Assembly (NCBI GenBank): GCA_023429275.1
Contig: JAEYWB010000136.1
Location: forward strand, 1 to 5,657
DNA: 5,657 bases
Source of the DNA: Planctomycetota bacterium
Lineage (GTDB): Bacteria; Planctomycetota; Planctomycetia; Planctomycetales; Planctomycetaceae
Reading direction: 5' to 3'
Shown: piece after piece, positions 1 to 5,657 of the stretch
How positions within the stretch are numbered: the stretch's first letter is position 1
Layout of the letters: every line of letters starts with the position of its first letter
Made by a program: the position numbers and the translations under genes
The notes under the pieces: generated by a model
What the model was told of the DNA's origin: nothing
The model's database searches: none
The model's input: the letters and a program-made list of their open reading frames with translations, nothing else

Positions 1-2315
1 ACCGCTACTCTGCCGCCTACGGCTCCGCCGACTGGAAGGTGTCGCAGGAAGCCGAGGAGGGGCATGACGAACTCCCGGTGAAGTCGGCGACGCTGCTGCG
101 GCCGGACACCGTGTTCCTCGAGATCGAACCGCTCCCCCCGGCCTGCCAGGTGACGATCCAGTACTCCCTCCAGGGAGAGGGGGACGCCGCCGGCCCACCG
201 ATCCGGAACACACTGGCGGCAACGCTGCACAAGGTTCCCGATCTGTCGGTCGATCCCGCGCTTCTCCACCGCGGGCGGGCTCCGGGGCAGCTCACGGAGG
301 CCGAAGTCGCACGCCTGCAGCCGGGAATCCTCGTTCACTGGAAGCAGGGGGATCGCCGCGACACCGAGCGTCGACGGATGGCGGCGCTCTTCTCCCCCCC
401 CGGTGAGCCTGCAACGCCCTTCCTCGAACCGGGACCGGTTTCGGCGACGCTCGAGGGGTACCTGAAAGTCCCGCTCCGCGCGGAGTACGGTTTCCGCATT
501 GGCACCCTGCCGGGGTCCGTGGCACTCGAAATCAACGGACGGCCCGTCGCACTGTCTCCCACGGCGGACGGTCTCTCCTCGACAGCCGCCTCTCCCGTCT
601 CGCTTCACGCCGGTTACAACCGTCTCCGGCTGGAACTCGCCGCCACCGACCGGCCGAACCTTCGGCTCTTCTGGTCATCCCCGGAGTTCGCCGAGGAACC
701 GGTCCCCCCGACGATTCTCTTCTGCGACGGTGAGAAGCCTGAACTGGCTCGCTCGGACCTGCTGCGTCGCGGACGGGACCTCTACCTCGACCGGATGTGT
801 GCCCGCTGCCATGCCGGCCCGGGCTCTGACAATCCCAGCGCCCCACTCGAGTCGCGGGAGCTCGCGTCGTCGCTCGACGAACGCCGGCATCAGCTCCGGC
901 CCGGCTGGGTGCGGCAGTTCGTCAAAGGGGGGGGCAAGCCATCGGAAGACAATCCGCATCGCCGGATGCCGCGGCTCTACGATCCTTCGAACGCCACGGA
1001 CGATGTCGACGCCGATTTCATGGCTGACATGCTTCTGTCCCGGGTTAATGGCAGAGAGCCGCGCGAGGCGTCCTCACCACTCGGGTCCGCCGAGCGGGGA
1101 CGAGTCCTGTACGAGGATCTCGGATGCATCGCCTGTCACCGCCTCGGGGCCGAAGAGGAGGGGCTCACCCGCCGCTCGCTCGCGCATCTCGGCGACAAGT
1201 TCCTCCCCGAGGGGCTCGTCGCCTATCTCCAGTCTCCGCACGCGGATGATCCGTGGAACCGGATGCCCGACTTCAAGCTCACGGCGGAAGAGGCGGCCGA
1301 TCTGGCGGCGCTGTTGATCCCTGAGCCAGGCGACCGGCCGGAAGACGGCTGGCTCGACAAGCTCCTGAAGGAGCCGCCGAATGTTCCGGCCAGGATGTCC
1401 CCCTCGGAGGGCTGGCGATACCGCGGCTGCAGTCGTTGTCACGATCATGAGTCGCCCCCAAACAAGAGGTCCATCGCCCCGAAGCGCGATTCACGCCCCG
1501 CGATCGCCATCCGCGATGTGATGCGAGGCTGCCTCGCCGGTCTGCCGACGCGCCCCTCTGAATGGGGACAGATCCCGGACTACGGTTTCTCGAAGGACGA
1601 CCGGGCCGCCCTGATCGCGTTCCTGTCAGCCGATGGGGAGAAGTCGCTCGGCCGCGATACCGCAGTCGATGCCAGCCGCCGGCTGATGGCCCGGCTCGAT
1701 TGCCAGGCGTGCCACTCCCGCGACTCCGCCGTAAGTCCCCGCGGTGGACTCATCGCCCTGGAGAGCGACCGCGGCCTCGCCCCGGAGACCTTACCGACAC
1801 TCACCTGGGCAGGCGAGAAACTCCACACCGACTGGGTCACCGGGCTGCTCGCCGGCAAACATCCGCAGCGGCCCCGCCCGTGGCTCAAAGCCCGGATGCC
1901 CGCGTTCCCCGCCTACGCCGAGGCGATCTCCCGCGGTCTCGCGGCGGAACATGGACTCGCCCCAGGCACCGCGCACGCCGCACCGAAGAGCGACCCGTCA
2001 CTCGCCGGGTTGGGCAAGCGGCTGATCGACAAGGAGGCCCTCGACTGCCGGCAATGCCACGCCCTGGGGGAACTCCCGCCGACGGGGGACGCGAAGACGC
2101 TCCTCGCACCGGGGATCAACTTCGCAATGGTCCCGTCGCGGATTCAGCCCGAGTACTACGCCCGGTTCACGCTCGACCCGCCCCGGTTCGACGTGACGAC
2201 CCGGATGCCGAAGCTCGCGATCGACGGCCGGACGACGAAGGTGAAAGAGATCCTCGACGGCGACGCCCGCCGCCAGTTCGCCGCCATCTGGGCGTTGTTG
2301 ATCGACGAACGGTAG
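1..2315 (+). CDS. Multihaem c-type cytochrome with PA14-like module, 5'-truncated
   Basis: The reading frame is open to the left edge (first full codon at 3) and ends at TAG 2313-2315, giving 770 visible residues. The GTG at 39 has no spaced ribosome binding site and the frame continues upstream of it, so the true start lies outside the window. Visible order, numbered from position 3: a beta-rich segment (about 1-90); a PA14-like module (about 108-241, with the LRLFW-type strand near its end); then five CxxCH haem c motifs at residues 266 (CARCH), 375 (CIACH), 476 (CSRCH), 567 (CQACH) and 682 (CRQCH), spaced 91-115 residues apart as in tandem cytochrome c domains. Candidate distal Met ligands in R-M-P contexts are at 322, 421, 632 and 735; the third domain has Ile at 524 instead. 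CxxCH proteins receive haem after export, so a periplasmic or envelope electron-transfer role is inferred. Large planctomycete dehydrogenase/cytochrome fusions often end like this, but any catalytic domain lies outside the window and the substrate cannot be named. Confidence is high for a multihaem cytochrome and moderate for PA14. Confidence 0.93.
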   Translation, partial: RYSAAYGSADWKVSQEAEEGHDELPVKSATLLRPDTVFLEIEPLPPACQVTIQYSLQGEGDAAGPPIRNTLAATLHKVPDLSVDPALLHRGRAPGQLTEAEVARLQPGILVHWKQGDRRDTERRRMAALFSPPGEPATPFLEPGPVSATLEGYLKVPLRAEYGFRIGTLPGSVALEINGRPVALSPTADGLSSTAASPVSLHAGYNRLRLELAATDRPNLRLFWSSPEFAEEPVPPTILFCDGEKPELARSDLLRRGRDLYLDRMCARCHAGPGSDNPSAPLESRELASSLDERRHQLRPGWVRQFVKGGGKPSEDNPHRRMPRLYDPSNATDDVDADFMADMLLSRVNGREPREASSPLGSAERGRVLYEDLGCIACHRLGAEEEGLTRRSLAHLGDKFLPEGLVAYLQSPHADDPWNRMPDFKLTAEEAADLAALLIPEPGDRPEDGWLDKLLKEPPNVPARMSPSEGWRYRGCSRCHDHESPPNKRSIAPKRDSRPAIAIRDVMRGCLAGLPTRPSEWGQIPDYGFSKDDRAALIAFLSADGEKSLGRDTAVDASRRLMARLDCQACHSRDSAVSPRGGLIALESDRGLAPETLPTLTWAGEKLHTDWVTGLLAGKHPQRPRPWLKARMPAFPAYAEAISRGLAAEHGLAPGTAHAAPKSDPSLAGLGKRLIDKEALDCRQCHALGELPPTGDAKTLLAPGINFAMVPSRIQPEYYARFTLDPPRFDVTTRMPKLAIDGRTTKVKEILDGDARRQFAAIWALLIDER

Positions 2316-2378
2316 GGTGTCCGAATCCATCGCATCACGACCAACAGACAGACCGCTTTTAGCCGCGGCTCAACGACT
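2316..2378. other. Short convergent intergenic gap without clear terminator
   Basis: This gap separates the stop codons of two genes that face each other. It holds a perfect 10-base palindrome, AGCCGCGGCT, at 2361-2370, next to a TTTT run at 2357-2360. On the + strand the T run lies before the palindrome rather than after it. On the - strand the palindrome is followed by AAAA. It is therefore not an intrinsic terminator in either direction, and as a hairpin it could form only about three base pairs around a loop. Confidence 0.6.
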
Positions 2379-5084
2379 CTAAATCGCCTTCGGAGCTTCC
2401 GCCGGTCCAGGCTCGGGGGCCGCCGGTGAGAACGGCGACGGCGGTGCGAACGGCTGCGGGCCTCCGGCCGGAATGAACTCGTTGCTCGGCAGGAGCGACG
2501 GGTACACCTGCGGGTCGACCATCGGCATCGGACCAATCGGGCGGCCACCCTCGGGAATCGTCGTCGGGACCGGTTCGGGAATAAACACCGGCTTCGAGTT
2601 CGGACGGGGGAACGAGCTGTCCGGAGGCGAGAACGGATCGACGAGCGGCGTCCCCGCCGGATTGGTCGCCGGTGTCGGAACGAACGGCCGGTTCATGCCC
2701 GGGTTGACTTCGGTCGGCGGCGCGAACCGGTCGTTCCCCGCAGGTGCCCCAAGGCCCGGCGGCGGACTGTTGAACGGCGAGCCGCTCTGAGGATCGAACG
2801 GAGAGCTCGAGGGGGCGGCATCTTCGGGGGGAACCGGCCGCCCGGGGCCGCGCGATCGTTCCGGAGACCGGGGAAGCGGCTGCGCCTCGCCCAGGTCAGC
2901 GGGCGATCCGTTCTGCGGATTGAAGGAGGGACCGGTGCTGGGAAAGGGTGACCCGTTGGCCGGCGGGAACGGCGCCGACGGCTGACCACCCGGGAAGCCT
3001 CCCTGGTCGGGAACGAACCGCGGATCGATCGTCGGCTCGGGAGCGAACTCACCGGAGGAACGCCCTGGACGCCAGCCGGAGCGGTCTGGTGACGGGGTTT
3101 CGCCAGGGCGGAAGCCTTCATTCCGCCGGAAGCTGTCGGACGAACCGGGAGCCGTCGGAGTCGCGCCCGGAGGGAACGCCTGGAACGGGCTCGTCTCCTG
3201 GCCATACGGAGCGTTGTTTTCCGGTGCGGCAGGCAGGCTGCCACGGGGGACCGATCCCGCCGGACCGCTCGATTCGGGAACAGTGCTCTGGACCCGCAGC
3301 GGAAGCGTGTCGTCCGGATCGGGGCGGGGCGTATTGGGAAGCGTCGAACGAGTGCGGGGATCGGGGGTGGTCGAGAACCCGCTGTCCGGCGCGGAACCGG
3401 GACCGAACGGAGAGGTCATCGGTCCCGGCTGTTCCCCAGGAGTTCCACGCCAGATTCCGCCGTCCGTTTGGCCGGAGCCGATCTGGACGGGACCGGGCTG
3501 ACCGATGCCGGGTTGGCCGGGGACGGTGCTGGGCACGCGGGTGGGCAGGCCATCATCCCGGTCCGGACGGGCGACCGAGGGGAGGGTCGAGCGCGGGACG
3601 CTGCCACCGGGGCCGGGGGGCGCGGGGAAGGGAGTTCCGGTGTTGGGGGTGCCGGTAAAGCCTCCGCTCCCGGGAAAGGTGTTGGGGTCGGTGACCCCGG
3701 GCCCTCCTGGTTGTGCGATCGAGTTGCTCCTGCCGGGGCCGGTCGCAGCGATGGCGATCTCGAACACCCGTGAGACGGGCTGAGCATTGGAGGCGGACAA
3801 CCGCGACGTGAGAGACGCGATTCCGGGCCGGGCTCCGACGGCGTAGAACTTGATCCGCCGTGTCTCCCCCGCCGGAAGCTCAGGGATGCGGTGCTCGAGG
3901 TACTCGCCGTAGCGATGGTCGAGGTTGGTCGAGATCGTCACGTAGGTGACGACATCGGTCGCCGGGGCGTTGCCGATGTTGCGAACGACGTAGTAGGCCC
4001 GGACGTCTCCGCCGACATCGACCTGCTGCGGCCGCTCGAGGTCGAGCTCCAGAATCGGCTGCCGGACCGGGGCCGGAGGCGGCGTCGGCCGGGCGATCGG
4101 AACCGGGTTCTCCGGGGGGACGTATGGCTGACGGATCGTCGTCGACGCCGCGACCCGGCTCGTCACCGTGACGAAGGTCTGGTGCTGGATGGGGTCGCTC
4201 GACTCCGGCATCAGCGTCACCCGCAGCCGCCGGTTCTCGCCCGGCCGGAGGTTGGCGACGTTCCACTGCAGTGCGGACCCGTCGGCCGTCAGCGACGCCG
4301 GCGGATCGGTGTTCACGACCCGGTGGAGGGCGGAGATCCGCTCTTCAACGATGGCCGATTCGATCAGCTCCGGGCTCGGGTTCGCCACGACGAGGGAGTA
4401 GCTCGTCTCGTGGTGCAGACTGGCCCGGGCCTCTTCTTCATGGGCGACGACGATGGCCGGGTGGCGGTTCTTCGTGACCGGCTGTGTCGGGTCGACCGAC
4501 TCGGCCGCGGTGAACGGCGGAAGGATCTGGCTGGCAAGGACTCCCGGCCGGGAGACGTACGGCTGGATCGTGTCGCGGACGAACTGGGCCTGGCGATTGA
4601 AGTTCATCGCGAACCATCCGTCGCGGATCGCGTACAGGCTCTGCGGGTGGAACGGCTCGGGCCGGGAGACGAGTTCCTGGCGTTCGCGGAGATCCCACCC
4701 GCGGGGGAGATGCGTCCGGACGAAGCGAAGCTGGACGTCGGACCAGGTCGTCCGGGTCGGAACCGGGACAGGAACGGAGATCGGCGCCATCGGAACCGGC
4801 GGCCCCAGGTCGGTCGGGATCGTGATGGCGATCCGCTCGACGACGGTCGGCTCGGCGGTCGAGGCGGCGACCGGCGTCGGGGGGGCATTGAACAGGAACA
4901 GCAGGATCGCGCCGATCACGCCGATCACACCGCACACCGCGCTCGCGGTCCAGAGGGAGGCGATTCGCAGCGGAACAAATAGCGCCCAGTCGAGGCGCAG
5001 CAACAGCCGTCGGAACTGAAACCAGGGGGCGAATACGAAAGGGAAAAGGTGCTTCGCGTGGAGCAGCCGTCCGTGGTTGGGCAC
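2379..5084 (-). CDS. Membrane-anchored CARDB/DUF11-like protein with long Pro-rich tail
   Basis: This 901-residue protein starts at a GTG (5084-5082), supported by GGAAGGAG seven bases upstream, and stops at TAG 2381-2379. A basic, partly hydrophobic N-terminus (Arg25, 26, 30, 40) precedes one strong membrane segment at about 45-66, suggesting a cytoplasmic N-terminus and an exterior bulk. Residues 111-200 form a folded-looking region I do not recognise. Two beta-sandwich-like segments follow, about 221-316 and 343-447. Each has a strand with an N-x-x-x-P turn (VVANPSPE, VVRNIGNAPATDV) and later a 'L-x-P/A-G-E-x-R-R' strand, as in CARDB/DUF11-type repeats that build extracellular stalks or binding modules. 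Residues 448-901 are rich in Pro, Gly, Ser and Asn, nearly free of Lys, and have no predicted fold; they hold eleven Pro-Phe dipeptides and a duplicated 25-residue motif. There is no enzyme signature. A structural or scaffolding envelope role is inference. Coding is supported by high GC3 and by synonymous divergence between the internal repeats. Confidence 0.9.
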   Translation of the reverse strand: MPNHGRLLHAKHLFPFVFAPWFQFRRLLLRLDWALFVPLRIASLWTASAVCGVIGVIGAILLFLFNAPPTPVAASTAEPTVVERIAITIPTDLGPPVPMAPISVPVPVPTRTTWSDVQLRFVRTHLPRGWDLRERQELVSRPEPFHPQSLYAIRDGWFAMNFNRQAQFVRDTIQPYVSRPGVLASQILPPFTAAESVDPTQPVTKNRHPAIVVAHEEEARASLHHETSYSLVVANPSPELIESAIVEERISALHRVVNTDPPASLTADGSALQWNVANLRPGENRRLRVTLMPESSDPIQHQTFVTVTSRVAASTTIRQPYVPPENPVPIARPTPPPAPVRQPILELDLERPQQVDVGGDVRAYYVVRNIGNAPATDVVTYVTISTNLDHRYGEYLEHRIPELPAGETRRIKFYAVGARPGIASLTSRLSASNAQPVSRVFEIAIAATGPGRSNSIAQPGGPGVTDPNTFPGSGGFTGTPNTGTPFPAPPGPGGSVPRSTLPSVARPDRDDGLPTRVPSTVPGQPGIGQPGPVQIGSGQTDGGIWRGTPGEQPGPMTSPFGPGSAPDSGFSTTPDPRTRSTLPNTPRPDPDDTLPLRVQSTVPESSGPAGSVPRGSLPAAPENNAPYGQETSPFQAFPPGATPTAPGSSDSFRRNEGFRPGETPSPDRSGWRPGRSSGEFAPEPTIDPRFVPDQGGFPGGQPSAPFPPANGSPFPSTGPSFNPQNGSPADLGEAQPLPRSPERSRGPGRPVPPEDAAPSSSPFDPQSGSPFNSPPPGLGAPAGNDRFAPPTEVNPGMNRPFVPTPATNPAGTPLVDPFSPPDSSFPRPNSKPVFIPEPVPTTIPEGGRPIGPMPMVDPQVYPSLLPSNEFIPAGGPQPFAPPSPFSPAAPEPGPAEAPKAI
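3276..3350 (-). repeat. Internal protein repeat, copy 2 (25 codons)
   Basis: This encodes residues 579-603 of the - strand protein, 81 residues after copy 1. Of the 18 residues shared with copy 1, only four use the same codon and fourteen use a synonymous one. The duplication is therefore old and has been held at protein level. Six residues later comes GSVPRGSLP, a partial third copy. Confidence 0.85.
3519..3593 (-). repeat. Internal protein repeat, copy 1 (25 codons)
   Basis: This encodes residues 498-522 of the - strand protein. The shared pattern is RSTLP, three variable residues, RPD-x-DD, one variable residue, LP-x-RV, one variable residue, STVP. It matches copy 2 (3276-3350) at 18 of 25 residues without gaps. 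It is preceded by GSVP, so GSVPRSTLP also matches a third, partial copy at 3231-3257 (GSVPRGSLP). Confidence 0.85.
4887..4952 (-). other. Predicted transmembrane anchor of the - strand protein
   Basis: Codons 45-66 encode a run of Trp, Ala, Val, Ile, Gly, Leu and Phe without charge, ending ILLFLFN and followed at once by a Pro/Thr-rich linker. Arg residues at 25, 26, 30 and 40 lie before it, so the positive-inside rule puts the N-terminus in the cytoplasm. There is no clear signal-peptidase site and no lipobox, so an uncleaved signal anchor is the likeliest reading. Confidence 0.75.
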
Positions 5085-5091
5085 GACCGAA

Positions 5092-5097
5092 CTCCTT
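5092..5097 (-). promoter_or_regulatory. Ribosome binding site (AAGGAG) deciding a GTG start
   Basis: Read on the - strand, AAGGAG, within the longer GGAAGGAG, lies seven bases before the GTG at 5084-5082. This fixes the start of the 901-residue protein. The nearby ATG at 5101-5099 is in another frame and lies upstream of the site. Confidence 0.8.
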
Positions 5098-5255
5098 CCA
5101 TGGATGATTCTTCGAGCCGCGATCCGGACGCGGGACGAAGAAATTTGGGGCCGGAGGTCAAGAGGGACTCGCCGCCAGCCGCTGCTTTCGGGTGCTTGGG
5201 AAGAGGATGTAGCAAAAACTGCCGGAGCAGGGGAAGGGCGCTTTGGAAGACTGGG

Positions 5256-5291
5256 GAATCCAGGCTCCGGTGAGGGATGAGCCCCGGATTC
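5256..5291. repeat. Imperfect inverted repeat (hairpin), 11 paired bases
   Basis: GAATCC (5256-5261) pairs with GGATTC (5286-5291), and GGCTC (5263-5267) pairs with GAGCC (5279-5283). Between the two helices are one unpaired A on the left and CC on the right; the loop is 11 bases (5268-5278). No T run follows on either strand, so it is not a standard intrinsic terminator. Possible roles are an RNA leader structure or a protein-binding site; neither can be decided from the sequence. Confidence 0.6.
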
Positions 5292-5292
5292 T

Positions 5293-5332
5293 GGAGGGCG
5301 GTGAACACCCCCTCTCTTGAAGAACGCCCTTT
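5293..5332. repeat. Second inverted repeat with two competing pairings
   Basis: AGGGCG (5295-5300) pairs with CGCCCT (5325-5330), with two more G-T pairs outside. The same left arm can instead form a local hairpin: GAGGG (5294-5298) with CCCTC (5310-5314), plus GGT (5300-5302) with ACC (5307-5309) around the loop GAAC, leaving C5299 bulged. The two folds exclude each other. GC-rich DNA often gives such pairings by chance, so a function is uncertain. Confidence 0.4.
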
Positions 5333-5378
5333 CCCGCCGGCCGCCGCTCGATCAAGCTTTCCGCTGTGATTCCTTAAT

Positions 5379-5384
5379 GAGAGG
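5379..5384 (+). promoter_or_regulatory. Ribosome binding site (GAGAGG) for the right-hand gene
   Basis: GAGAGG, running on into TGG, lies six bases before the GTG at 5391. An in-frame TGA at 5367-5369 closes the frame upstream, and no ATG, GTG or TTG lies in frame between it and 5391, so this GTG is the only plausible start. Confidence 0.65.
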
Positions 5385-5390
5385 TGGCGT

Positions 5391-5657
5391 GTGACGAGAC
5401 GAACGAACTGGCAACCGGCGGACTACCGGCTGCCTCTGGACATCGCCGCGGGAGAGGGGATCCGTCCGTCCTTCGTCGAAGCGGTCAGCGAGCGGACGTG
5501 CCGCACCGGGTTCGACCAGCCGGGGTTCTGCCTCGTCGACCTCGGGCGGGGGACATCCTCCGAGCGACAACGGGCGCTCATGGTCGAGCTCAAGCAGGCT
5601 CTCGCCGAGCGACATCAGGTCGAGACGGGGCGCACGCTCGTCTATCAGTCCGCGACC
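5391..5657 (+). CDS. Unrecognised protein, N-terminal 89 residues, 3'-truncated
   Basis: The frame starts at GTG 5391 (MTRRTNWQPADYRLPLD...) and is open to the right edge. Third codon positions are mostly G or C, unlike those of the opposite-strand frame over the same bases, which supports coding on this strand. The visible part has no signal peptide, membrane segment or known motif. It reads as a soluble alpha/beta protein: a strand-like GFCLVDLG segment near residues 44-51, then a helical stretch (about 56-74) with alternating charges, then a second strand (LVYQ). Two Cys (35 and 46) are present without a metal-site pattern. I do not recognise the family and give no function. It is transcribed away from the membrane-anchored protein, separated by a 306-base gap that holds inverted repeats. 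Confidence 0.8.
   Translation, partial: MTRRTNWQPADYRLPLDIAAGEGIRPSFVEAVSERTCRTGFDQPGFCLVDLGRGTSSERQRALMVELKQALAERHQVETGRTLVYQSAT

Larger units (their letters stand above)
2382..3743 (-). other. Disordered Pro/Gly/Ser-rich tail with PF motifs
   Basis: This part encodes residues 448-901 of the - strand membrane-anchored protein, half of its length. The composition is dominated by Pro, Gly, Ser, Thr, Asn and Asp, with scattered Phe and Arg and almost no Lys, Cys or Trp. Eleven Pro-Phe dipeptides recur, six of them as Ser-Pro-Phe, including a close pair in SPFDPQSGSPFN. Similar short phrases recur (PQNGSP and PQSGSP). The pattern suggests a flexible exterior linker with regularly placed aromatic contacts. 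That is inference from composition only. Confidence 0.75.
5085..5390. other. Divergent intergenic region, 306 bases
   Basis: This lies between two divergent genes, so it should hold the promoter of each. I see no convincing sigma70-type -35/-10 pair in either direction. The short open frames crossing it have no good ribosome binding site and no recognisable product. The left part is relatively A/T-rich around 5140-5146. The right half contains GC-rich inverted repeats (5256-5291 and 5293-5332) that could fold in a leader of the right-hand gene. No tRNA, known riboswitch or small gene could be supported. Confidence 0.6.

Noticed and set aside
39..41. GTG as the start of the cytochrome gene
   Set aside because: The purine stretch touches the codon with no spacing, and the frame continues to the window edge with plausible protein sequence.
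499..1317. Second + strand open frame (272 codons) overlapping the cytochrome gene
   Set aside because: It is a frame-shifted shadow rich in Arg, Ser and Pro. The five haem motifs lie in the other frame.
1562..2362. + strand open frame (266 codons) overlapping the end of the cytochrome gene
   Set aside because: It is Arg/Pro-rich with no motif and overlaps the fourth and fifth haem domains of the real frame.
2361..2370. Palindrome AGCCGCGGCT as a terminator between the convergent genes
   Set aside because: It can form only about three pairs around a loop, and its T run lies on the wrong side for the + strand. On the - strand it is followed by A, not T.
2948..3658. + strand open frame (236 codons) opposite the Pro-rich tail
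   Set aside because: It is an antisense shadow of Pro/Gly/Ser codons, low complexity with no start signal. The repeat copies diverge at third positions of the - strand frame.
3891..4982. Long + strand open frame (363 codons) opposite the membrane-anchored protein
   Set aside because: Its product is an Arg/Asp/Gly-rich string typical of the antisense of a high-GC gene, with no fold or motif. The - strand frame has the ribosome binding site, membrane segment, domains and synonymous repeat divergence.
5156..5161. TTGACC on the - strand as a -35 box for the membrane-anchored protein
   Set aside because: No acceptable -10 hexamer lies 15-19 bases downstream; the A/T-rich AAATTT is only nine bases away.
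5377..5394. Five-codon ATG...TGA frame overlapping the GTG start of the right-hand gene
   Set aside because: It has no ribosome binding site of its own and such tiny frames are common by chance. Coupling by stop-start overlap is possible but unsupported.
5352..5615. - strand open frame (87 codons) opposite the right-hand gene
   Set aside because: The + strand frame over the same bases has better third-position G/C bias and a spaced ribosome binding site.

Overview
The window is high-GC bacterial DNA with strong G/C preference at third codon positions. It suggests a member of the Planctomycetes. The main reason is the first gene, which combines a PA14-like module with several c-type cytochrome domains in one large exported protein, a combination typical of that phylum. 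The second gene, a membrane-anchored CARDB/DUF11-like protein with a very long Pro-rich tail, also fits. The taxonomic call is an inference from architecture and was not checked by any search.

Layout: (1) From the left edge to 2315 on the + strand is the 3' part of a large multihaem cytochrome c protein, 770 residues visible and its start outside the window. (2) A 63-base convergent gap (2316-2378) has no recognisable terminator. (3) From 5084 down to 2379 on the - strand is a complete 901-residue protein. It has an N-terminal membrane anchor, two predicted beta-sandwich domains, and about 450 residues of Pro/Gly/Ser-rich, probably disordered tail. (4) A 306-base divergent intergenic region (5085-5390) has no convincing promoter but contains several GC-rich inverted repeats near the right-hand gene. 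(5) From 5391 to the right edge on the + strand are the first 89 codons of a protein I do not recognise.

Nothing shows that the three genes work together. The first two converge and the second and third diverge, so no two share an operon. The first and second proteins probably both act outside the cytoplasmic membrane.

I found no RNA genes, CRISPR arrays, insertion sequences or other mobile elements, and no clear new multi-gene system. The observations most worth a second look are two. One is a 25-residue motif duplicated in the disordered tail of the - strand protein, kept at protein level although most of its codons have diverged. The other is the third haem site of the cytochrome, where Ile stands in the position that holds the Met ligand in the other four domains.
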